Below are positions 22,915-32,395 of a stretch of DNA of 64,000 nucleotides, in pieces. Source of the stretch: Heterohyrax brucei. Lineage: Eukaryota > Chordata > Mammalia > Hyracoidea > Procaviidae. The notes beneath the pieces are model-generated. The model did not search any database, was not told the DNA's origin, and saw only the letters and a program-made list of their open reading frames with translations. The position numbers were made by a program, and so were the translations under genes. Location of the stretch: NCBI GenBank assembly GCA_028571685.1, contig CM053162.1:69676351-69740350 (forward strand). The letters run 5' to 3'. Every line of letters starts with the position of its first letter. Position 1 is the first letter of the stretch.

Positions 22915-24030
22915 AATATCGTTAATATAGATACAAAATTCCAAATAAAATACTGTGGAACCCAATCTAGTGATGTATAAAAGAGATAGTAGTTCACAGC
23001 CAACTTCAATTTATCCCAAGAGTTCAAGGGTAGTTTCACACTGTAAAATCTAATAATGTGATATATCACATAAGCAAAAAGTGTTCCATAGTTAAATGCA
23101 GAACCTCTATGATCATTTCCATAGTTTTACTTTTTTCTGTAAAATTGAGTATACATTTTTTATCTTTGAAAACCATCACTAAATGGAATAGAATATTTCA
23201 TTAACCTGATAATGAGTATGTTTTTAAAAAACAGCAGTATAGTAAGCATTACACATAATGTTAAAATAATACATACAAACACTTCCTTTAAAGCCAAGTA
23301 AAATATGACCATGCTCACCATCAATACTTCTAGTCAATAATGCACTGGAAGACTTTTTCAGTCCAGAGAAAAAGTAAATAAATACAAGGTAGAAGAAATG
23401 TAAAAAAAGAAATCAAATTGTTCACTTTGCAGGGAATATTATTACCTATATATAGCAACTAACAAAAGGCACAAATTATTGGAAGTAACAAATGAGTTCA
23501 GCAAGACTGTGGATAGAAAATCAATTCTAAAAATTATTTGCTTTTCTATACACAGGCAATGTGTGGCTATACCATGCAGGTTTAAATACAAACCATTTAA
23601 AATATCAATGAAACATAAAAGTCTAGTAATAAATAATAAATTGTACACATGATTTTTATGGAGAAACTTACAAAACCTCCCTGAAGAATATTAACAAAGA
23701 TGAAAGAAAACAGAGATACCATATTTATATTTTGAGACTCAGAAATTTCAAAAAAAAAAAATAACTAACAAAAGTTAAAGGCTAATAACAGTCTATGTAG
23801 TCAATACAGCTCCATGAAACTCCTGTGAAGTTTGTTTTTTTTAATTGAAATTTGGCACGCTGATTTTAAAATGTATATCAAAAACAACACAGCTGAGAAG
23901 ATCATGATGAAGGTGTTTGTTGTACCAAAGAATGAGATTCATTTTAAAGCTATAGTAATTTACACAAAATTTTACTGGCACAGAGGTAGCCAAGTAGACT
24001 AGTAGACAAAATACAGAAACTATATGTAGA
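22915..24030 (+). mobile_element. Old L1 ORF2 fragment (RT and downstream)
   Basis: Decayed L1 ORF2. CAATCTAGTGATGTATAAAA to ATAATGTGATATATCACATA corresponds to the RT start. AATGAGTTCAGCAAGACTGT and GCTTTTCTATACACAGGCAA correspond to the RT thumb region ('NEFSKVAGYK... AFLYTNN'). AGAAACTTACAAAACCTCCC follows. No frame longer than about 75 codons. Confidence 0.6.
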
Positions 24031-24035
24031 CTTAA

Positions 24036-24188
24036 GGAAATGCTGGTGGGGCAGTGGTTAAGAGCTAAGGCTGCCAATCAAACAGTTGGCAGTTTGAATC
24101 TACCAGTTGACCCTTGGAAATGCTATGGTGCAGTTATACCCTATGAGTTGAGTACAGTGGCTATGAGTTGCTATCAACAGCAATGGTA
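24036..24188 (+). mobile_element. AfroSINE, diverged
   Basis: Head GGAAATGCTGGTGGGGCAGT, B box GTTGGCAGTTTGAATCTACC, body CCTTGGAAATGCTATGG and tail GGCTATGAGTTGCTATCAAC. Inserted at the end of an old L1. Confidence 0.87.
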
Positions 24189-24507
24189 TGTGGATTTGAT
24201 ATATAAAAGAAATGAAGTTGGTCATAAGCTATTCTTCTCTAAAATGAAATTCCAAAGACAAAATAGCAAGTAAATAGAATTCTGCTGGAGAATTTTATGA
24301 TCTAAGAAATGTATACTGAGCCAAAGCAATAAGAAGAGAACGCAAATAATGCAATATTTACAGTCTATGAACTATTCTTCAAATTTAAAAAAAAATACAT
24401 ATGAAACATAAAAATGACTTCAGTTGAGTATACGGTGATTTAAACTTCAAAATGACAGAGTAGAAAACATTAAAATTAACTATAATAGAAATAGGTAGAA
24501 AGTTGAA

Positions 24508-24970
24508 TACAATTAAGTTTGTGAACTCACCTCATGGCAGAAGATCACTGTGGTCACCTTTGAAGTCCACCCTTTGGGAAGCTATGCACTGATGCCAGTG
24601 CCTAGTCTACCCTTCAAAGCAATTTTGGAACTCCTTTCAGGAATGTCCATTGTGCACAGTAAACAAACAACTGTATCAGAGCACCCTCCCTACTCACCTG
24701 ATCTGTCCCCCCATGACGTTCTTCCTATCCAGTGCTAAAGGCAATATCGAAGGAAGACATTTGATGACATCTAGGACATCAAGGATAAGAAGACAGCTCT
24801 GATGGCCATTCCAAAAAAAAGAGTTTCAAAATCACTTTGAAGGGTGGACTAGGTGTTGGTGTCAGTGCTTCCCAAGAGGTGTTCCTGGAAGGTGACCATA
24901 GTGATCTCCAGTACTGATGCATGGAGCACTTTTTCTAGGAGATGTTTGTGAACTTAATTGGCAGTCCTCA
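24508..24970. mobile_element. Mariner-derived foldback element with transposase remnant
   Basis: Ends are AATTAAGTTTGTGAACTC on the left and GTTTGTGAACTTAATTGGCA on the right, matching the tips at 18560-18926. Long inner arms are inverted: GGTCACCTTTGAAGTCC, CTAGTCTACCCTTCAAAGC on the left versus CACTTTGAAGGGTGGACTAG, GGAAGGTGACC on the right. Between them, 24676-24717 (plus) encodes PPYSPDLSPHD, the mariner transposase motif holding the third catalytic Asp, soon followed by a stop. The right arm encodes a sequence like the mariner C-terminus (FQNHFEGW). Non-autonomous. Confidence 0.8.
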
Positions 24971-25090
24971 TATGTCTGCTTGTTAACTGATCATAAGTGT
25001 TTATACTTAAAACAGAATGTCTATAAAATGTTTCAACTGATGTAATGAGAATACACTTTCACATAGAGAACGCAAGAACTAAAAAGAAAA

Positions 25091-25105
25091 AATCTGAAAA
25101 AGTAG
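25091..25105 (+). repeat. Target-site duplication, left flank of the L1
   Basis: AATCTGAAAAAGTAG, nearly identical to AATTCTGAAAGAGTAG at 31212-31227 on the far side of the L1. Pairing them fixes the L1 ends. Confidence 0.8.
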
Positions 25106-26165
25106 GATTCCGTTAAAAGATGGTGGAGTAAACAGATGTCTCTTCATTTCCCTCCGAGAACTAACGCCTGGATGATATTTATATGGATCATTGAATGTCT
25201 GTGGAGACTTAGGATCTAAAATATTTGACTAGACAACAGTATCAGACTAATCTCCTCTCAAAAATGATCCAGTGACCATCTGACCTCTGTTTATGCTGTT
25301 TCATTGTATCAGACAACTGCAGCTTCTGCAAATGGCAGGTAATGGTAAATGTACTTTCATTATAAGCTGGCAGGTGGAGTCTGCTGTTCCTGACTGCCTA
25401 TCTGTTCAGGCCAGCCTGTTGGAAAGCTCCCAGCTCCCAGGTCAGCACTTGGACAGCTCTCTGCACAGAAGTACAGTTTACTTTTAGAGCTGAGAGGCTT
25501 GTATATCTCCCTGGACACTCTCTGTTGAGAAACCTCAGCTTTTCCTGCCTTTTTTCTCCCACTCACATTGTAGGGTTGGCTGACAGCCCCCAGTTTCTCC
25601 ATAAGCAGAGCAGCCTTTTTGCTACCCAATGAGCAGAGTCTTCCACCCTTGAGAGTCTACCTAGTTTAAATCACTAGAGTATCAGAGTCAGCTGGTGACC
25701 AATAATTCTCTCAGACCCATTGTCAGAGAAATCAAAGGGTGTCTGGATGGCACACAGGCAGCAGAACATAATTAATCATTTAAAGAGGCAGCCTTCAAAG
25801 GCTCCAGAAAATTACCTAAACAAAGATTCAAAAAACTTCCCAGATGAGGAAGCCTTTCTGAATCTATCAGAGGCTGAATACAAAAGAGTTATATATAGAA
25901 CCCTCCTAGAGATTAAACAAAATGCAGTAGAACAAAATGAAAAATTTGGTAAGCTATTTGAAATGCTAGAATATCAACAATCTGAAATGTATCAGATTCA
26001 TTTCAAAATTACAGAATTAGATAATTCTATTCAAAGCCAAAAGAGTAGGATTGAACAGATGGAACTCAGTGACCTAGAAGACAAAGTAACTAACACCAGC
26101 ATTTATGAGGTGAAATCAGAGAAAAGACATAAGAAAAACGAAGAAGAATTAAGAAACATGTAAGG

Positions 26166-26204
26166 ATGAGTCACAGTTGACTCAACAGCAGTGGGTTGGG
26201 TTTA
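26166..26204 (+). mobile_element. AfroSINE 3' tail only, inside L1 ORF1
   Basis: ATGAGTCACAGTTGACTCAA then CAGCAGTGGGTTGGGTTTA is the terminal 39 bp of an AfroSINE. It interrupts the L1 frame between EELRNM and the codons for DSTKRNN. No convincing target-site duplication is visible. Confidence 0.8.
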
Positions 26205-26294
26205 GGACTCCACAAAGAGGAATAATTTACATTTAATTGGCATTCCTGAACAAGGGAGGATTAATGACAATATAGAGAGTACTGCTGTAGAGAT

Positions 26295-26315
26295 CGACGG
26301 CACTTGGCTTGGCTG
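26295..26315 (+). mobile_element. 21-bp AfroSINE tail with perfect target-site duplication
   Basis: The inserted sequence CGACGGCACTTGGCTTGGCT (plus one G) is the extreme SINE 3' end. It is flanked by identical 11-bp copies of GCTGTAGAGAT at 26284-26294 and 26316-26326. Removing insert and one repeat restores continuous L1 ORF1 sequence. The net gain of 32 bp shifts the frame. Confidence 0.88.
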
Positions 26316-27152
26316 GCTGTAGAGATGCTGACAGAAAACGTTCCTGAGATTATGAGCAAAGAGAACACAGGTATCCAAGATGTTTATCGAACACTGCAAA
26401 AGTTAGATCCAAAAAGAAGGATGCCAAGGCATATTATAATTAAGCTTAATAAGCTAAAACACAAACAGATGCTTCTGAAGGCAGCAAGGCTCAAAGCAAA
26501 ACTAACATTCTGAGGGAAACCCTGTAGACTTTCATCTGACTCTTCTGCCAAAACAATGCTGGCTAGAAAACAGTGGGCAGACATATTCAAAGCCCTGAAT
26601 GAGAAAGACTTCCATCCTAGAATTATTTATCCTGCAAAACTGTCTATCAAATATAATGGTGAAAATAAAGAGAAATTTAGAGACTTCACAAAAACTAAAC
26701 CAAAATTACACGAAATATTAAAAGAAGGTCTTCCCTAAATGTACACTTTAGGTGACAATTCAGGACACTTTCTCCAAATTTCTAATCAGTTAAAGAAGTC
26801 ACAAAACTTCACCAAAGCTACAGTATTATAATAAGGAAATCCGTGATCATATCAGGACAACTATAATACCATCACATTAAAAGAGGGATACACTACATTA
26901 ATTACAGTTGGTTTTGATGCAGAGGAAGTTTCAGACTTATGAAGTAGTTAAAATTGATTTTAATCTTAGTATGTTAAGGGGGATAATACATGTAGCTATA
27001 AAGCAGATTAACAATGCATTATATCAAAATAAGAAATCCAGTACAGGAGTCTCAACCAACATAAAACTCAAACAACCCATAAAGAAGAATACCCCAGAAT
27101 AGAACATTAAGAATAATATAGAAAACATCAACACAAAAGGAATTACATCAAA

Positions 27153-30100
27153 ATGATAGCAATAAGCGCATACCTATCAATCATTACATTCAATATAAAT
27201 GGACTGAATGCTCCAGTAAAGAGATACTGAGTGATATCCTGGATCAAAAGACATGACCCATCTATATGTTTTTTACAAGAAACACACCTCAGACTTAAAG
27301 ATATGAACAGGTTGAGAATTAAAAGTTGGAATAATATACAAAGCAAGCTAACAATACACAAAGAAGAGCAGGTGTGGCAATATTAATCTAAGATAAAATA
27401 GATTTTAATGCAAAATCCACTATTGTGGGCAAGAATGGTCACTATTGCTGAAAGGTTCAATACTCAAGCAGCACTTAACAATATTAAATATTTATGTACC
27501 CAATACCAGAGCACCTAAATACATTGAACAAATACTGACAACATTGAAAAATGAGATTGATCATTGCACAGTAATAGTTGGAGACTTCAACACTTCCCTT
27601 TCGGTTAAGGATCAATCATCCAGAAAAAAGCTCTGTAAAGATGCAGATCTTATTGCAACAATCAACTATCTTGATCTTATCAACAGATATAGATCTTTTC
27701 ATCCATCAGCAGATAAATACACCTTCTTCTCCAATGAACATGGAACATTCTCCAGAATAGACGATGTGTTAGGTCATAAAACAATTCTCTATAAAATCCA
27801 AACCACTGATTTACTGTAAATTATCTTCTTGCACCATAGAGCTATAAAAGTTGAATTCAATAACAGAAAATTCATAGGTAGAAATTCAAACTTGTGGAAA
27901 TTGAACAACACTTTGCTCATAAAGCCTTGGGTTACAGAAGAAATTAAAGAATATTAAAGAAATTTATGGATTCAAATGAGAATGCAAACATCTGACCAGA
28001 ATTTATGGGATACAGTGAAAGCAGTGCTCAGAGGTCAGTTTATCTCTACAAATGCACACATCTGGAAAGAAGAAAGTACCCAAATTAAAGAATTAGCCTC
28101 ACAGCTTGAACAAGTAGAAACAGAGCAACAGAGAAACCCCTCAGGCACCAGAACAAAACAAATTATAAGGATTAGAGCAGAACTAAATGAATTAGAGAAT
28201 AAAAAAAAACTGAAAAAATTAACAAAACCCAAAGCTGGTTCTTTGAAAAGATCAACAACATTGATAAACCATTGGCTAAACTTACAAAAGAAAAACAGCA
28301 GAAGACACAAATAACCCAATTAAGAAATGAGTTGAGATGTTACAACAGACCCAGCTGAAATAAAAAATATCGTAACAGAATACTATGAAAGGCTGTATTC
28401 TAACAGGTTTGAAAACCTAGAGAAAATAGACATATTTCTAGATTCATGAGACTCACCAAGCTTATCACAAGGAGAAGTAGGTCAACTTAATAAATCTATC
28501 ACAAAGGAAGAGATTGAAAAAGTCATCCAAAATCTACCAACGAAAAAAAGTCCTGGAACAGATGGTTTCACTGGAGAATTCTACCAAACCTTTAGAGAAG
28601 AGTTAACTCCAATACTACTGAGGCTATTTCACACCATAGAAGGAAATGCAATGCTTCCAAATTCATTCTATGAAGCCAGTATAAGCCTAATAAAAAGCCA
28701 GGGAAAGATCCCACAAAAAAAGAAAATTACAGACCAATATCACTCATGAATCTAGATGCAAAAATCTTCAAACAATTCTAGCCAATAGAATTCAACAGCA
28801 TGTAAAAAAAATAATTCATCATGTTCAAGTTGGTTTGATTGCAGAGATGCAAGGCTGGTTGAACATCAGAAAAACAATGTAATTAACCACATCAATAACA
28901 CAAAAGATAAAAATCACCCATTTTGTCAATTGATGCACAAAAGGCATTTGACAAAGTTCAACACTCATTTATGTTTAAAACTCTCAGAAAAATAGGCATA
29001 GAGGGGAAATTCCTCAATGTAATCAGCTGCATCTATGCAAAGCCAACAGCTTTCATCATCCTGAATGGTGAAAGACTGAAAGAATTCCCTCTGAGGAAGG
29101 GAACTAGACAAGGATGCCCACTCTCACCATTTGTATTCAACAATGTGCTAGAAGTTCTAGCCAGAGCAATTAGACAAGTCAAAGAAATATAGGGCATCTG
29201 TATTGACAATGAAGAAGTAAAGATTTCCCTCTTTGCAGATGATATGATTGTTTACACAAAGAATCCAAAGAAATCCATAAGTAAGTTATTGGAACTAATA
29301 GAAGAGTTCAGCAAGGTATCAGGATACAAGATAAACATAAGTAAACCAATAGGATTCCTTTATATCAACAGTGAGATTATTAAAGAAGAAATCACCAAAT
29401 CATTTCCATTTACTATAGCCCCCAAGAAGATAAAATACCTGGGAATAAATCTAACTAGAGAAATAAGAGATCTTTACAAAGGGAACTACAAGACCTTACT
29501 ACAAGAAAGTGGGAGAGACTTACATAAGTGCAATAATCTGCCCTGCTCATGGATAAGAAGACTCAATATTGTGAAAATGTCTATTTTGCCCAAAGCAGTC
29601 TACTTATATAATGCAATCCCAATACAAATTCCAGAGACATTTTTTAATGGAGTGGAGAAACAAATCATCAGCTTTGTTTGGAAAGGGAAGGAGCTCCGGA
29701 TAAGTAAATCACAAGTGAAGAAGAAGCACACGCTGGGGTGCATCTCACTACCTACCGTTAAAACCTATTACACTGCCGTGGTTGTCAAAACAGCCTGGTA
29801 CTGGTACAAAAAGAGACAGATAGACCAATGGAACAAAGTAGAGATCCCAGAGATGCCACCATCCTCCTGTGAACAGCTGATATTTGACAAAGGCCCTAAG
29901 ATTTTAAACTAGGTTAAGAACAGTCTCTTTAACAGATGGTGCTGGTAAAATTGGTTATCCATCTGCAAAAAATTGAAACAAGACCCATATCTCACACCTT
30001 ATACAAAAATCAACTCAAATTGGATAAAAAACCTAAATATAAAATCTAAAACAGTAAAGCCCACCCAAGATAAAATAGGGTCAACAATGAAAGTTTTAAT

Positions 30101-30991
30101 ACACAATATAGACAGACTTCAAAATCTGACAAACAAAGCACGTTCATCAGAAGAGAAAATAGATAAATGAGAATTAATAAGAATCAAACACTTCCGCTTA
30201 TCCAAAGACTTCATCAAAAGAATTAAAAGACCACCTACAGAGTGGGAAGAAATATTTGGCAACTCGAGGTTAGACTGACACCTGATCTCCATAATCTAGA
30301 AGGTACTACAAAATATCAATAAGAAAAAGATAAATCATCCACTTAAGCAATGGGCAAAGGAGATGGACAGACACTTCTCTAAAGAGGAGATCCAGGCAGC
30401 CAAAAAGCACATGCAGACATGCTCACGATCATTACCTATTAAAGAAATTCAAATCAAAACTACAATGAGATACCATCTCACCCCAACAAGGTTGGCCATG
30501 ATCCAGAAAACACAAAACAGTAAATGCTAGAGAGGCTGTGTAGAGATTGGAACTCTCCTACACTGTAGGTAGGATTGCAGAATGGCGCAACCTCTTTGGA
30601 AAGCAATCTGGCACTACCTTAAAATAACGGATATAAATACATCATTTGACCCAGTAATTCCACTGCTTGAAATATATCCCACAGAATCCAGGCCAACTGA
30701 TACATGCACACGAATGTTCATCGCAGCACAGTTCACAATAGCAAAAAGATGGAATCAACCCAGACGCCCACCAACAGTAGAATGGATAGGTAAACTATGG
30801 TATATGTACCAATGGAGCACTGTGCGATGATAAAGAACAACGATGACAGCAGGAAACATCTCTCAATTTGGTCTCGATGGAGGACATTATGTTGAATTAA
30901 AGTAGTCAGTGACAAAAGGACAAATATTGTATGAGACCCCTACCGTAAAAACTTAAAAGCAGACTCATGCATATCAGAAAAGACTCTTTGA
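27153..30991 (+). pseudogene. L1 ORF2 (endonuclease/reverse transcriptase), disrupted
   Basis: L1 ORF2p nicks target DNA and reverse transcribes L1 RNA. The span of about 3.84 kb equals a normal ORF2 of about 1,275 codons. Start ATG at 27153 gives an EN opening with NINGLNAP and QETHL; an early stop follows at about 27228. Later EN motifs are LNIYVPN and VGDFNT, then SRIDDVLGHK (27445-27819). The linker shows SPGTDGFTGEFY near 28550. RT shows [14 protein letters not shown] at 28923 and [11 protein letters not shown] near 29100, then the catalytic FADD at 29232-29243. The longest open piece, 29244-29912, covers the RT thumb and beyond ([30 protein letters not shown]). The C-terminus ends ISEKTL before the stop at 30991. 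At least ten breaks interrupt it. Confidence 0.9.
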
Positions 30992-31211
30992 GGGCTACAA
31001 GGGTGGGGAGGGCAGGACGGTGAGTGGCGAGGGTTTAGATTAGATAGTTGTTAGAAATTTGGTTGGGTGAAATTGGTGACAGCACACATTAGTAAGAAGA
31101 TCAGTACTAATGGGACTTCAACACAACCTGTGTACTCCTCCTATCTTAACCCAATATTGCAAGGACAGAGTATGTACATTTTCATTCCACTAATATAAAA
31201 AAAAAGAAAAA

Positions 31212-31227
31212 AATTCTGAAAGAGTAG
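31212..31227 (+). repeat. Target-site duplication, right flank of the L1
   Basis: AATTCTGAAAGAGTAG directly after the A-rich L1 tail; partner of 25091-25105. Confidence 0.8.
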
Positions 31228-31621
31228 ACAAAGTATAAGATCAATACAATACAGTCAATTGTGCACTAAAGTAGTAATAGTCAGGATTGGGAGCACTCCC
31301 ACACTTCTAACTGTTCCAAGTGAGAGACCCCTGGGACCTCCTCTCTGCCCCTGGGTCATGGAGCCACGTGGGCCAAGTCTAACCTCTCACGGACTGGAGC
31401 TTGTGCCTCTAAAAACGACTTGCATTCAGCCTTGGGGCTGAGCCTGAAGATCTCCCAAATCTCTGCCTCCAACTTCAGTAAGGATGCTGAGCCCCCTTCA
31501 CCAGGGAACCCCTTTCCACATGTGGATGGGTGGAAGAGACTGCTTATTATAGACATAGAAAATAAATTAGTAAAAGTCAAATTACAGAACACTGTAGAAA
31601 ATACTGTGTATATTAGTAACC

Positions 31622-31700
31622 CCTGGAAACTCTATGGAGCAGTTCTGCTTTGTCTGTATAGTCATTATGAGTCAGAACTGATTGGACAGCAATAGGTCGT
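31622..31700 (+). mobile_element. AfroSINE, 5'-truncated
   Basis: Begins within the body (CCCCTGGAAACTCTATGGAG) and includes CATTATGAGTCAGAACTGAT and GGACAGCAATAGG. The tRNA-like head is absent. The flanking 31230-31620 sequence is unassigned. Confidence 0.85.
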
Positions 31701-31825
31701 ATTACTAACCAAAAAATATGCAAATTCTAGAATTATCTATGCAAAAAGTGCTGTCTTTAAAGATAAAATTACAGAATTCTAATAAAGAAAAAAGGTCTTA
31801 AGAAAATAGTTATGTCAGTTAATAG

Positions 31826-31895
31826 AGTGACCTCTAAACAGGGTACTGAAGTGACCTCTAAACAGGGTACTGAATTGACCTCTAAGCAGGGTAAA
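31826..31895. repeat. 24-bp unit repeated three times
   Basis: Units begin at 31826, 31850 and 31874. Core GTGACCTCTAAACAGGGTAC; the third copy has two or more substitutions and a different end. Being a multiple of three, it gives a repetitive peptide (SVPCLEVT) on the minus strand that has no other support as coding. Confidence 0.9.
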
Positions 31896-32180
31896 TAATA
31901 TAAGTTGTCTTTGTTCATTAACAAGTGAATGCCATTTAAAATGCTAGCAAAATTTTCAGGGAAACATGTAAACTTTCTTCTAAAACTTGTTTCCAAAAAA
32001 GTTTATGAGGAACTAAGCTTGATGAAGTATCAAACCTTCATCTTACATATTTTAAGACATATTACATTGCCAAAATAAAGAAAACATTTTGAGGGTGGTG
32101 CAGGAAGTATATGATAAACTCGGAAGTCAGTGAGTAAAGAATATATTATAGACTTCTGCATGAGACACTCGATTGAATAA

Positions 32181-32337
32181 TGCCATTGCCATCAAGTCGG
32201 GTCCGACTCACGGTGACCCTAGAGGTCAGAGTGGAACTGCCCCCTAGAGTTTCTAAGGAGTGCCTGGAGGATCTGAACTGCCAACATTTGGTTAGCAGAG
32301 GGTAGCACTTAACCCACTAAGCACCAGGACTTCTCGT
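32181..32337 (-). mobile_element. AfroSINE, 'CCTCTAGG' subgroup
   Basis: Antisense. GCCATCAAGTCGGGTCCGAC, CCTAGAGGTCAGAGTGGAAC, TTTCTAAGGAGTGCCTGGAG and CACTAAGCACCAGGACTTCT. One of the least diverged tails in the window. Confidence 0.92.
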
Positions 32338-32395
32338 TGACTATAGCATGTAATTTCACTACCTCATGAAATCAAACTCTTCTAAAAAAAAAAAA

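Larger units (their letters stand above)
25720..26738 (+). pseudogene. L1 ORF1 (RNA-binding chaperone), disrupted
   Basis: L1 ORF1p is the trimeric RNA-binding protein that coats L1 RNA. The first 147 codons are open: MSEKSKGVWMAHRQQ, a heptad-like coiled-coil region (LLEIKQNAVEQNEKFGKLFE) and EELRNM at 26161. There an AfroSINE tail piece (26166-26204) brings in a stop. A second 21-bp SINE piece with an 11-bp duplication (26284-26326) shifts the frame by 32 bp. Beyond it, the RRM/C-terminal domain is recognisable: KENTGIQDVYRTLQKLDPKR, PRHIIIKL, and after a stop ARKQWADIFKALNEKDFHPR and LSIKYNGENKEKFRDFTK. The spread matches a normal ORF1 of about 320-340 codons. Confidence 0.85.
25106..31211 (+). 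mobile_element. Full-length L1 LINE, inactive
   Basis: About 6.1 kb, the usual full L1 length: 5' UTR (25106-25719, starting GATTCCGTTAAAAGATGGTG), ORF1 (25720-26738), ORF2 (27153-30991), a short 3' UTR with a G-rich part (GGGTGGGGAGGGCAGG near 31001) and an A-rich tail to 31211. It is bounded by 15-16 bp imperfect direct repeats. Both ORFs contain stops, frameshifts and two tiny SINE insertions, so it cannot mobilise itself. The two target-site copies differ at a few positions, which suggests an insertion of moderate age. Confidence 0.92.

Noticed and set aside
29244..29912. 222-codon open frame that could be taken as a gene
   Set aside because: It is the thumb and downstream part of L1 ORF2, directly after the FADD motif, with stops before and after.
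31826..31895. CRISPR-like array
   Set aside because: Three directly adjoining 24-bp units without spacers; a minisatellite in a mammalian genome.
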